Origin: Ww85 sp963745765
GTDB lineage: Bacteria; Desulfobacterota; Desulfobulbia; Desulfobulbales; Desulfocapsaceae
Direction: 5' to 3'
NCBI GenBank assembly: GCA_963745765.1
Contig: CAVUYQ010000033.1
Location: 73,949-137,948 of the forward strand
DNA length: 64,000 nt
The number at the start of each line of letters is the position of its first letter. Within the stretch, counting starts at the first letter, position 1. Position numbers and translations under genes: made by a program. Positions 27,644-36,198 of the stretch are shown here, one piece after another. The notes under the pieces are model-generated. The model saw only the letters and a program-made list of their open reading frames with translations. It had not been told where the DNA came from and made no database searches.

Positions 27644-28085
27644 GATCAGGCCTCATAGGTGTGAAGTTAGTTTTTCAACTGTAGTAATTTATCTTCAGCC
27701 ATCAAGGGGTGCCGGTAAAAAAGTCGTCGCTGTCGGTCTGTTTTCTTTCTTTGAGAAAAATCCCCGTATGTGCAGGAGGCAGTGCTGTTGCCATACTGTT
27801 ACTTTGGCAATTTTTGGCAGGCCCAAGGCAACGAACAGTCGGCAAAAGGGCAGTGATTGTTACTGTTATCTGCCTAAAGTTCAGTGTGAATTTTGTTTTG
27901 GCACCGCCCCTTTCTGTTTGACAATGCTACTCTGTGGGGTTAAGGTATGGTTCTAAGCTGAGAATGATTCTTATTCCATTACTGCTGAAGAACGTTCCAT
28001 TTTCCAGCACGAGGAAAAATAGCATACTACTTTTCTGAACATAACGAGGAAAGTACTTTCTAACCACCTTCATACCGGAGGATGT
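27644..28085. other. Long intergenic region before cooS
   Basis: 442 bp between the divergent thyA and cooS genes. Apart from the promoter-like pair at 27918-27946 and GGAGG before cooS I find no RNA gene or repeat. The open frame at 27477-27956 is antisense to thyA and not protein-like. Confidence 0.4.
27918..27946 (+). promoter_or_regulatory. Candidate sigma-70 promoter of cooS
   Basis: TTGACA (27918-27923), a 17-base spacer and TAAGGT (27941-27946), 140 bp upstream of the cooS start. The -35 is perfect, the -10 is poor. Confidence 0.35.
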
Positions 28086-30047
28086 ATGGCAAAGCCAACA
28101 CAAATTATTCGACCAGAAGACATCACCATTTGCGAGTCTACCCAGCAGATGATAGCCAAAGCCCGCAGGGACGGGGTTGAACTCTTTTTTGATCGCGCCG
28201 AAGAGCAGAAACCCTGCCCGATCGGAGCAACCTCCGCCTGTTGTAAACATTGCTCGATGGGGCCATGCCGCATGAATCCGAGCGATCCGTACAAGCGGGT
28301 CGGTGTCTGCGGTGCCACCATCGATACCATAGCTGCGAGAAATTTCGGCAGAATGGTTGCCGCCGGGACAGCGGCACATACCGATCATGGCATGGCCATG
28401 CTTGAGCTATTCCGCGGTGTGATTGATGGCACAGTAAAGGATTTTGAGATCAAGGATACCCTCAAGCTCAATGAAGTGGCTGAGTCACTTGACATCAAGA
28501 CCCGGGGACGCTCTGTAAAGGATATCGCCACCGATGTGTACAAGGCACTGGAGTTGACCTATACCCAGGTTGAGGGTGAGATTCCGCTGGTCAAACGGGT
28601 GCCCAAAAAGACGCTTGAATCATGGCGCAAAGAAGGAATCGTGCCGCGGGGGGCAATGCGCGAGATCATGGAAATGATGCACCGTACGGCAATAGGTGTC
28701 GATCAGGATTACGAGAATATCACCAAGCAGATCTCCCGAACCGCTCTTGCCGATGGCTGGGGGGGCTCGATGGTCTCAACCGATATTTCCGACATTCTCT
28801 TCGGAACTCCGGCACCTGTCGAGGTAACGGTGGACATGGGCGTCCTGAAAGCGGATCAGGTCAACATTATCGTCCATGGCCATGAGCCGATTCTGCTCGA
28901 GGCGATGATGGTTTCCGTCGACGCGCCTTCCCTTAAGCAAATGGCTCTTGATGTTGGTGCCAAGGGCATCAATCTGGTGGGTATGTGCTGTTCCGGCCTG
29001 GATGCCCTCTCACGGCACGGCATACCCCATGCCGGAAACTTTTCTTCGACCGAGGCTGTTCTTGTTACTGGAGCGGTCGATGCGATGACCGTTGATATCC
29101 AGTGTATCAAACAGGATCTGCACAAGGTGGCCGGCTGCTATGATACCGTGTTTATCACTACCAATTATCGGGCAAAAATTGAAGGCGCCCAGCACATCGA
29201 ACTTGATGAGCATGATCCGCTGAAATGCACCGATGAAATTGTCATAAAGGCTATTTCGAGGTTTAAAAACCGGAAGAGGGCCATTGAGATTCCCCAGAAA
29301 CTGGCCAGGGGTGTGCACGGCTTTTCACACGAATATATCAAATATATGCTCGGTGGATCATTTAGGGGTGGCTATGAGCCGCTGAATGATAATATAGTTA
29401 ACGGACGCATCCGTGGTGTAGCCGGCGTGGTTGGGTGTACCAACCCCCGATCAAAACAGGATTTTTCACATGTCGAGCTGGTCAAGGAACTGATCAAGAA
29501 TGATGTCCTCGTCGTTCAGACCGGTTGTTCGCAGATGGCTCTCGCCAAGGCCGGACTGACAACACCGGGTGCCGCGGCAATGGCAGGTCGGGGGCTGGCC
29601 GAAGTTTGCGAGACGGTTGGTATTCCACCGGTTCTTGGTCTTGGCTCCTGTGTCGACAACAGCAGAATCCTGATGGCGGTCGCGGAGATGGTAAAGACCG
29701 GAGGTCTGGGCGAGGCGATTGCTGATTTGCCGGTCGCCGGCTGTGCACCGGAATGGATGAGTGAGAAAGCCATTGCCATCGGCCAGTATTTTGTTGCTTC
29801 CGGAGTGTATACCGTATTCGGTCATACATTCCCGATTACCAAGGGGACGAAGTTCGAGAAACATCTTTTCAGTGACCTCGAGGAAAAGGGCTTCGGCAAG
29901 TGGGGTTTCGCTGATTCTCCTTACGAGATGGCCCGACTGATGATTGCACATATTGATAAAAAGCGAAGGGAGCTTGGTATTGACAAGGCGAGGGAACGTG
30001 TCCTGCTTGACATGGCGGATCGCCGTGCTCTTGAGGCAACTGCCTGA
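28086..30047 (+). CDS. cooS: Ni-containing CO dehydrogenase catalytic subunit
   Basis: 653 aa, the full family length. Oxidises CO to CO2 (or the reverse) at a Ni-Fe-S C-cluster; cytoplasmic homodimer. The N-terminal cluster-ligating segment is CPIGATSACCKHCSMGPCR (residues 41-59). C-cluster landmarks: VHGHEPILLEA, MCCSGLDALSRHGIPHAGN, GVVGCTNPRS, VQTGCSQMALAKAG and LGSCVDNSRI. GGAGG precedes ATG 28086. No cooC, acs or hydrogenase genes adjoin it, so it may feed CO electrons into ferredoxin alone. A terminator follows. Confidence 0.96.
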   Translation: MAKPTQIIRPEDITICESTQQMIAKARRDGVELFFDRAEEQKPCPIGATSACCKHCSMGPCRMNPSDPYKRVGVCGATIDTIAARNFGRMVAAGTAAHTDHGMAMLELFRGVIDGTVKDFEIKDTLKLNEVAESLDIKTRGRSVKDIATDVYKALELTYTQVEGEIPLVKRVPKKTLESWRKEGIVPRGAMREIMEMMHRTAIGVDQDYENITKQISRTALADGWGGSMVSTDISDILFGTPAPVEVTVDMGVLKADQVNIIVHGHEPILLEAMMVSVDAPSLKQMALDVGAKGINLVGMCCSGLDALSRHGIPHAGNFSSTEAVLVTGAVDAMTVDIQCIKQDLHKVAGCYDTVFITTNYRAKIEGAQHIELDEHDPLKCTDEIVIKAISRFKNRKRAIEIPQKLARGVHGFSHEYIKYMLGGSFRGGYEPLNDNIVNGRIRGVAGVVGCTNPRSKQDFSHVELVKELIKNDVLVVQTGCSQMALAKAGLTTPGAAAMAGRGLAEVCETVGIPPVLGLGSCVDNSRILMAVAEMVKTGGLGEAIADLPVAGCAPEWMSEKAIAIGQYFVASGVYTVFGHTFPITKGTKFEKHLFSDLEEKGFGKWGFADSPYEMARLMIAHIDKKRRELGIDKARERVLLDMADRRALEATA

Positions 30048-30057
30048 TACATCGGTT

Positions 30058-30090
30058 CCGGGCCGATCCTTCGGGATAGGCCCGGTTTTT
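30058..30090 (+). terminator. Rho-independent terminator of cooS
   Basis: CCGGGCC and GGCCCGG pair over 7 bp, extended by ATCC/GGAT, and are followed by TTTTT; the hairpin begins 10 bp after the cooS stop. Confidence 0.8.
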
Positions 30091-30110
30091 CTGTTCTCTG
30101 CTGCCGGCAT

Positions 30111-30545
30111 GTGAGGTGTGGCGCTTTGACAGTGAATATCTATAACGGTGTTTACAGCTGGGACGGAAAACGGCACGGAAACCGGGAGCCCATTGCCTGG
30201 TTTCCCGGCTCATATTACCTGCAGATCTGTAATCTGGAAGAGGACGAACCGGGAGTCACCTTCCTGAAACCCTATCTCTGTATTTATTCCGAAACCGGGC
30301 AGGGGCACTCCATATCCGCCAATCCGGAAAGATTTGCCAAACAGATCTGTACCGACTTCTCGCTTGAGCTTGAGCGTGTACTCTGGATTGAAAAAAATCA
30401 TCGGCAGGATAGTCGATATGAGGTAATTGTTTTTACCAGAAGTAACCGGCTTGGAGAGAATCTCTTTTATAAATTGAGCAAACGACCGCCAACCGCTGCA
30501 GAGGCGGCGCTGATTGACAAGGTTCAGGACGATTCCGGTTACTGA
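30111..30545 (+). CDS. Hypothetical protein downstream of cooS
   Basis: 144 aa from GTG 30111; TTG 30126 or GTG 30132 are possible starts. Starts near VNIYNGVYSWDGKRHGNREP, then AWFPGSYYLQICNLE. A soluble alpha/beta composition, no signal peptide, no motif I can name. It follows the cooS terminator and precedes a dispersed palindrome, so it is probably a separate unit or read-through product. Confidence 0.6.
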   Translation: MRCGALTVNIYNGVYSWDGKRHGNREPIAWFPGSYYLQICNLEEDEPGVTFLKPYLCIYSETGQGHSISANPERFAKQICTDFSLELERVLWIEKNHRQDSRYEVIVFTRSNRLGENLFYKLSKRPPTAAEAALIDKVQDDSGY

Positions 30546-30568
30546 TGGCAAGCTTCATCCGTTTCAAA

Positions 30569-30603
30569 GGGTACCATGAATAGTCAGGTTATTCACGGTA
30601 CCC
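30569..30603. repeat. TGAATAATT-family palindrome, near-perfect hairpin
   Basis: GGGTACCATGAATA and TATTCACGGTACCC pair over 14 positions with one mismatch around a 7-base centre. Same arm sequence as the copies at 904 and 10145. It is intergenic. Confidence 0.65.
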
Positions 30604-30624
30604 GAAAACATTGGTTGTTCGGTT

Positions 30625-30813
30625 ATGACAGACAATACTTCGCTTATAGAACTGAGAAAGCGACTGCATGAACTTGACCAGAAGATTCTTGAGACCGAGA
30701 AGAGGCTTCCTGCTCATTCCGTTAAACCACCCGTGATGCATGACTTGCTTGCCCTGGAGGATGAGCGAGATCTGCTTTTAAAAGCGCTGGCTCGAGCTGA
30801 GGGCTCTGCCTGA
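30625..30813 (+). CDS. Small coiled-coil protein
   Basis: 62 aa. LIELRKRLHELDQKILETEK is a heptad-type helix, followed by ALEDERDLLLKALARAEG: two helices likely form a helical hairpin. No family recognised. One base separates its stop from the start of the DUF3786 gene, so the two are coupled. Confidence 0.6.
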   Translation: MTDNTSLIELRKRLHELDQKILETEKRLPAHSVKPPVMHDLLALEDERDLLLKALARAEGSA

Positions 30814-30814
30814 G

Positions 30815-31420
30815 ATGCCTCCAGCCACTGTCTTCGCGGAAACGTATCAGCACTATCTCTCTCAAATAAGCGGGTTTGACTATTTGGCCTGTGCAGACAG
30901 GCTTGGCGTGGCGGTCGAAGATAATTGTCTGATTATTCCACTTTACACCACCAGGTACCGGGTCTCAAGGGATGGCGTGGAACCGCTCGAAGGAGTTGAT
31001 ATAACACCTGCCGTCAGGGTGATTCTCTGCAAATACGTGCTGATGTGCCCCTCCGATATTCCGGCAACACCAGACAGGCTCATGACCTATCGCGAATTCA
31101 GGAATGCCGGTCCCCTGGTCTCCTATTTCACCGCAATACAAATAAGACAATCGAGTCGCAGTTTGCGGGTAAAGCCGGACAAGCTGAAGGAACGGGCTTT
31201 CAGTCTGGGTGGTGTTGCTGAAACAAGTTCAACTCATGATCTTTCCCTGCGCTTTCTTGCTCTGCCAAGAATACCGGTAATCCTCAATTTCAACGACCGC
31301 GATGAGATGTTTCCGGCCAGCTGTTCTATTCTCTACAGGCAGACGGCAGAGCATTATCTTGACATGGAATGCCTGGCCATGACCGGAACCCTGCTCGCGG
31401 GTTCATTGATCAAACCCTGA
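30815..31420 (+). CDS. DUF3786 domain protein
   Basis: 201 aa. Has the DUF3786 pattern: AADRLGVAV-like opening (YLACADRLGVAVEDN), LIIPLYTTRYRVSRDG, RVILCKYVL, TYREFRNAGPLVSYF and the C-terminal PVILNFNDRDEMFPASC. DUF3786 proteins are found in anaerobes with CO dehydrogenase/acetyl-CoA pathway genes; the biochemical role is not known to me. It lies less than 1 kb from cooS. Confidence 0.8.
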   Translation: MPPATVFAETYQHYLSQISGFDYLACADRLGVAVEDNCLIIPLYTTRYRVSRDGVEPLEGVDITPAVRVILCKYVLMCPSDIPATPDRLMTYREFRNAGPLVSYFTAIQIRQSSRSLRVKPDKLKERAFSLGGVAETSSTHDLSLRFLALPRIPVILNFNDRDEMFPASCSILYRQTAEHYLDMECLAMTGTLLAGSLIKP

Positions 31421-31587
31421 GTTGACCTTACGGTAACTGAGGTCTCTTTCTTCTTACCGCCTGACGATCCCCTGCTGTTATCTTATACTGCTGCAAAACA
31501 GGTGGCTGTTTTTTTACAAATGGAGTTTGATGTCTCCGTTTGTCTGTATGATTTTCTTCAGGTTTGATTTACATACGATAAGAACTC

Positions 31588-32484
31588 ATGGCATCAGGTT
31601 TATCAGATAGCGAGCAGAGCCGCTCAAAACAAAGCCTCGGCTGGCTTGCCGTCTTCTGTTCAGCCTTCTGCTTTTATCTTTCCACGCTTTTCATCCGCTG
31701 GGCAGACCCCTATGTGGAGATCAGCACGTCATACTTTGTCTTCTCCCGTTTTTTACTTGGATTCGCGGTGGTCTGTGTGACTATGGTTATGAGCGGGCAG
31801 CGACTCAGGCCCCGGAATTATCATTACCTGATCGGACGTACCGTAGCCAACACCGTGGCCGTGTTCTGTTTTTACAAGGCCGTTGCTGTCGGGACGGTGG
31901 CTGAGGCGAACATTCTGAACATGACCTATCCGCTTTTCGTTGCGCTTTTTTCCTGGTTTGTCATCAAGGAGCAGCGGGACCGCGTTGCACTCATTATTGT
32001 CGGTGTGGCCTTCCTCGGTATCTGGCTTATTCTCTCCCCCGGTGATGTTGCTGTCAAGTGGGAGAACCTCTGGGGTTTATGCTCGGGTATTCTGGCGAGC
32101 GGGGCCATGATTTACCTGAACCTGAGCCGACGCTATCATGATTCCCAGACCATCCTTTTTTTCATGTTCGGTCTTGGTACTCTGTTAATCTATACCGTCT
32201 TTCGGGAAGCTATCTTCTGGCCGAACCGGCTTGAGTTTCTCTTCCTGTTTGCCTGCGCGGCGGCAGGAGTCCTGGGGCAATATCTGTTAACCTATGGTTT
32301 CCTTTTTGTTACCGCGCTTGAGGGATCGATTATAACATCAGGCAGGATTTTCATGGCGGCCCTGTGCGGGCCGGTGCTGGTCGGTGATCCCGCTTTGTCG
32401 CTGTCCGGCTGGATAGGCGCGTTGCTGATTTTCATTGCCAATGCTATCCTGGCCTATCGAAAATCACAAGCGAGCCCGCTTTAA
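31588..32484 (+). CDS. EamA/DMT-family transporter
   Basis: 298 aa with about ten hydrophobic segments in two five-helix halves. EamA hallmarks: FVFSRFLLGFAVVC, NILNMTYPLFVALFSWFVIKEQ (end of first half) and LEGSIITSGRIFMAALCGPV (second half). Probably exports or imports a metabolite; substrate unknown. No signal for an operon. Confidence 0.85.
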   Translation: MASGLSDSEQSRSKQSLGWLAVFCSAFCFYLSTLFIRWADPYVEISTSYFVFSRFLLGFAVVCVTMVMSGQRLRPRNYHYLIGRTVANTVAVFCFYKAVAVGTVAEANILNMTYPLFVALFSWFVIKEQRDRVALIIVGVAFLGIWLILSPGDVAVKWENLWGLCSGILASGAMIYLNLSRRYHDSQTILFFMFGLGTLLIYTVFREAIFWPNRLEFLFLFACAAAGVLGQYLLTYGFLFVTALEGSIITSGRIFMAALCGPVLVGDPALSLSGWIGALLIFIANAILAYRKSQASPL

Positions 32485-32625
32485 CCTGACGTTCACGAGC
32501 TAAGACAGCCTCATCGTCAATGTACCAGGTGATTTAGTGGCAGCAGGTAGATCGCAAAAGTGCTCTGATCGATCATTGGCTAAAAAGGTCTCAGTCATGA
32601 ACTGGGCCAGAATGGGAAAAACAAA

Positions 32626-33054
32626 ATGACAGAACGTTTTCTGGAAGTTACGCAGGAGGCCGGGGCGGCCCTGATGCGTCGGAATATTACCGGTGAAGTG
32701 GTGATGTTAAATCTGCTCCGCTTTCGGGAGGTGGCTGACTATTCCGCAAACCCTGAACTTATGCCCGACCAGCCCATATCCGGAGCAGAGGCATATCAAA
32801 AGTACATAGACAATACCTTGCCATTTCTCAGGAAGAGTGGCGGCGACCTTCTGTTTTTGGGAAAAGGCGGCAGGAACCTTATTGGTCCTCAGGAGGAGCA
32901 ATGGGACCTTGTCATGCTTGTTCGCCAGGCTTCGCTTTCGGACTTTATTGCCTTCTCCTCAAACCAGGATTACCTGGCCGGGATGGGGCATCGAACCGCA
33001 GCACTGGAAGATTCACGTTTGTTGCCGCTCGTTGAAACAGAGACAGCAACGTGA
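32626..33054 (+). CDS. DUF1330-like small protein
   Basis: 142 aa. GEVVMLNLLRFREVADY, GAEAYQKYI, GGDLLFLGKGGRNLIG and WDLVMLVRQASLSDFIAF fit the dimeric alpha/beta-barrel fold of DUF1330 proteins. Function unknown. Followed by a bidirectional hairpin. Confidence 0.7.
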   Translation: MTERFLEVTQEAGAALMRRNITGEVVMLNLLRFREVADYSANPELMPDQPISGAEAYQKYIDNTLPFLRKSGGDLLFLGKGGRNLIGPQEEQWDLVMLVRQASLSDFIAFSSNQDYLAGMGHRTAALEDSRLLPLVETETAT

Positions 33055-33240
33055 CAACGCTGATTATGACGAAAGTTCTGTTTCATCGCCAGCATTTCGC
33101 ATCAAATACACAGCTCATACGCAGCTAATTGTCAGGCGGCCGCAGCTCCTGCCTGCGAGCAGTCAGCCATATGTGCCTGTCAATAAGTTGTTTGCAACCC
33201 CGGCCCTTTTAATTGTCTGCTTATTGCTGTTTGCTCTGCT

Positions 33241-33282
33241 GAAAAGATGCTGAGTATTTTACCAAATTCTCAGCATCTTTTC
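33241..33282. terminator. Bidirectional hairpin terminator
   Basis: GAAAAGATGCTGAG (33241-33254) and CTCAGCATCTTTTC (33269-33282) are perfect 14-bp reverse complements. It lies between the plus-strand DUF1330 gene and the minus-strand zinc-ribbon gene, with TTTT at the arm end in both directions. Confidence 0.75.
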
Positions 33283-33301
33283 AGGTCTGACCGCTGTCCG
33301 G

Positions 33302-33529
33302 CTAATCCTCGAAAAGAAAGTCCCCGGAATAGTCGTCAGGATCATATCTCGCCTCAGACATAGTCAGTTTTACCGGATTTTTAGAGGTGAGAATGTATTC
33401 GGTTCCACACTCATAGCAGACGAGGGAATCGCCCTTGTTGAAATAGTATTCTACCGGGATATATTCGAGGCAAATATCACATTTCCCGAATCGTTCTCCG
33501 TCGCCATGATGTTTGTTGAATTTGCCCAT
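33302..33529 (-). CDS. Small zinc-ribbon protein
   Basis: 75 aa from ATG 33529, which has a very strong AAGGAGG at good spacing. Two Cys pairs, CDICLEY (residues 16-22) and CYECGTEY (38-45), make a rubredoxin-like zinc ribbon; the C-terminus is acidic (DPDDYSGDFLFED). Possibly an adaptor or regulator; no family name. Convergent with the DUF1330 gene. Confidence 0.75.
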   Translation of the reverse strand: MGKFNKHHGDGERFGKCDICLEYIPVEYYFNKGDSLVCYECGTEYILTSKNPVKLTMSEARYDPDDYSGDFLFED

Positions 33530-33769
33530 TTTAACCTCCTTCATGCTCTGTGTTTTGATAAAAACCATGCAGGCCTTTTCTTCCAACAAGCATGCCAGAT
33601 TCTTTTCCCCGGTTATGTTTCTGATAATATTATTCTTTTAAAGAAAAGGCGACCGCGCAGAACGTGTGGGAGTGGTTTACGAAATTCCGAAAAAAAATGA
33701 AAAAAAATAAATCAGGTGCTATCTTGCTGGATTTATTTTTATTTTACGAAGATTTCTGATTTGATATTT

Positions 33770-35155
33770 TTATTCCGATTTCTTGAAATCTTCTTTTTTC
33801 AGACCGTGAATTTTCATTTTATTATAGAGGGCTCTCGGTGTTAACCCGGCAAAGTGGGCGGATTCACCAATCCTCCCTCCGGTGTATTCCAGCAACTCTA
33901 CAAGATATTTCCTTTCTGCCGACTGGTGAAGGAGATTTTTGTATGATTTCAGCGTTGTACCCGGACGAAATGCCTGATCGGCGAATTTTGTTGTATCCAG
34001 TACAGCATCAGGGAAAGGGTTGCTTGGGATCTGTATGAGGTCAGCGGTGATAATCTCTTTACTGGCAAGCATCACGGCCCTTTCAATGACATTCTGTAGT
34101 TCCCGTATGTTTCCAAACCATGGAACGGAGAGAAGAATGCGCATGGCCTGCTCATCGACCCCTTTTACGTATTCCCTGCCGTTTCTTCTTTTTCGGTTTA
34201 CAAAGTGTTGGACCAGCAGGGGGATGTCTTCCACCCTGTCACGCAGCGGCGGAACGTGAATTTGAAACACTGAAAGCCGGTAATAGAGGTCCGAGCGAAG
34301 CTGCCCTGAACTCAGTAACTCCAGCGGATCCGTGTTCGTGGCGCCTATCACCCTGAAATCGGTATGTATCTCCTGATTTCCTCCGAGTCTCTGCAGCGAT
34401 TTTTCCTGGAGGACCCGCAATAACCTGATCTGCATGGCCGGAGACATTGATTCAATTTCGTCTAAAAAAAGGGTCCCGCCGGAAGAATGTTCAATCTTGC
34501 CGATATGCCGGTGATCGGCTCCGGAAAACGCACCTTTTTCAAATCCAAACAGCTCTGATTCAAGCAGGCTGTCAGGCAGTGCACCGCAATTTACTGCCAT
34601 AAAGGGCCCGGCTCGACGTCGGGATTCATTATGGAAAATAGTGGCGAGAAGCTCTTTGCCTGTCCCTGTTTCACCTTGCATGAAGATTGGCGAATCGGTC
34701 GGCGCAATGTCTTTGACCAGATCAAGAAGCCGCTCCATAAGGCGACTTTTCGTGATAATGGCCTCGATACCCGGCTGGTCCTGGAAAAAGCCGGCGAGAT
34801 ACTTCTCTCGGTTCTGTTCCCGCCGGTTATGCATGAGTCGCGAAAAGATCTCTACGCATTTATGCAGCTCATCTTTCCCGATGATGGTCGCTTTTTCCGG
34901 CGCAATGCCATCAATAGCTCCGGAAAGAAGGAATATGTGGGGTGCTTGATGGGAGAGCAACAGCTCGGCCAGTGCAAGTTCAGAAGTCTCGGCATGTGGT
35001 GTCTCTATGACCCAGGCATCGAAGAGGCGGCTGAAAGCTGAGGAGTAGAATTCGGCAGCAGAATGGATATGAATAAAGGTGCAGGGCAGTGCCGCGAAGT
35101 TTTCTGCCAGTTCATCGTATCTATTGTTCAAGCCGAAGACGAGAATGTTATACAT
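33770..35155 (-). CDS. Sigma-54-dependent activator with degenerate receiver
   Basis: 461 aa. The N-terminal 120 aa look like a receiver-like fold without the phospho-acceptor Asp pattern. The AAA+ core has Walker A GETGTGKELLA (about 159), the sigma-54 contact loop as GAFSGAD (the usual loop is GAFTGA), Walker B GGTLFLDEIESM and RSDLYYRLSVFQIHVPPLRDR. A C-terminal Fis-type helix-turn-helix (IGESAHFAGLTPRALYNKMK) binds DNA. Probably an NtrC-family activator regulated by a protein or ligand other than phosphorylation; targets unknown. Confidence 0.92.
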   Translation of the reverse strand: MYNILVFGLNNRYDELAENFAALPCTFIHIHSAAEFYSSAFSRLFDAWVIETPHAETSELALAELLLSHQAPHIFLLSGAIDGIAPEKATIIGKDELHKCVEIFSRLMHNRREQNREKYLAGFFQDQPGIEAIITKSRLMERLLDLVKDIAPTDSPIFMQGETGTGKELLATIFHNESRRRAGPFMAVNCGALPDSLLESELFGFEKGAFSGADHRHIGKIEHSSGGTLFLDEIESMSPAMQIRLLRVLQEKSLQRLGGNQEIHTDFRVIGATNTDPLELLSSGQLRSDLYYRLSVFQIHVPPLRDRVEDIPLLVQHFVNRKRRNGREYVKGVDEQAMRILLSVPWFGNIRELQNVIERAVMLASKEIITADLIQIPSNPFPDAVLDTTKFADQAFRPGTTLKSYKNLLHQSAERKYLVELLEYTGGRIGESAHFAGLTPRALYNKMKIHGLKKEDFKKSE

Positions 35156-35376
35156 TGTAGGTAACTACTCCTCTATTGATGAAGGCCCGCCCGGTCCGGC
35201 TCTGTTTTTGCGTCGATTGATCCTAACCTAATACGGGCATTTCATCCTTTTTGTCAACTATTTATAACTGACGTGTGCAGAGTGCAGGGTTTATGCTTAT
35301 TATACACATCGGTGGCGTAAACAAAGCGTCAGGAAAAATGAGAAACGGTTGCCAAATATGACAGGCAGGAATTGAG

Positions 35377-35997
35377 ATGAAATGGAATATTCAGGATATC
35401 GCTTTTCTTCACTCTCCCGATGTCTTCTCCGGTGCATTTGATAATGTCATGATGCAGGAAAGACATGAGCGACAGATGATGATAAAGCTCGAGCTTCTTA
35501 AAGACGCTATTGCCCGGGAGACTGATCCGCTGAAGGCGATGGTAAAACTGCACAAAAAAGATCATCTCCCGTTCCTGTTGAATAACCAGGAACTCTTCAG
35601 GGAAAGCGGCAGGCTGGAGGAAGCGGTTCTCTACTTGTATTGTCGACAGCATGGCCCGTTCCAGTCGGCTGGTGATGTCGATCTCTGGGGCCGTTTGTTT
35701 GAAGGGTGTGACAACACGATATTGTATGGACTTGGCGATCCTGTCGGCTTTGCTTCAGCCACCGTCTACCGGGGCGCGGTAATGGGAAGCCGGAGAAGCT
35801 TGAGCTGGTCAGCTGACAGGCGGACGGCTGAGTGGTATGCCGAGCGCTGGAAGGGTCCTGTTGGCGGAGGGGAAATATATGAGGTCGATGTAACCAGCAA
35901 AGATGTTCTTCTTTGTCTGAAGAAGAGTCGTGAAGCGGAGATAATACTTGCTCCGCAATTCATCAAATCAGCGGACCTAAGAGTCTTTCATCCGTAA
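35377..35997 (+). CDS. Possible ADP-ribosyltransferase-fold protein
   Basis: 206 aa. N-terminal 100 aa helical (LKDAIARETDPLKAMVKLHK) with no known domain. The C-terminal half has the R-S-E layout of arginine-type ADP-ribosyltransferase folds: TVYRGAVMG (Arg132), SLSWSADRRTAEWYAERW (Ser143/145 followed by an amphipathic helix), and SREAEIILAP (Glu186-x-Glu188), with a strand IYEVDVTSKDVLL between. Such segments recur in phage-like ART proteins. No signal peptide or toxin partner is seen. Fold assignment is inference; activity is not shown. Confidence 0.55.
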   Translation: MKWNIQDIAFLHSPDVFSGAFDNVMMQERHERQMMIKLELLKDAIARETDPLKAMVKLHKKDHLPFLLNNQELFRESGRLEEAVLYLYCRQHGPFQSAGDVDLWGRLFEGCDNTILYGLGDPVGFASATVYRGAVMGSRRSLSWSADRRTAEWYAERWKGPVGGGEIYEVDVTSKDVLLCLKKSREAEIILAPQFIKSADLRVFHP

Positions 35998-36198
35998 GTG
36001 CCTATTGGTGTGGCTCTCATATCCTCTTCCCGTCTTACTGCTCCGTCAGGTAGATGAGACCAGGCATGGGTTTTCCCTGGACGGTTCTGATTCCATTTTT
36101 ATAGGGAAGCTTTTGATGGCAATACGGGACCTCACATTTGCATCATGTGGCGTCAGATAAACAGAAGGTAACTTTTACAGACCAGGGGTATCATTATC

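Noticed and set aside
27477..27956. 159-codon plus-strand open frame
   Set aside because: It is mostly antisense to thyA, Cys/Arg-rich, with no ribosome site.
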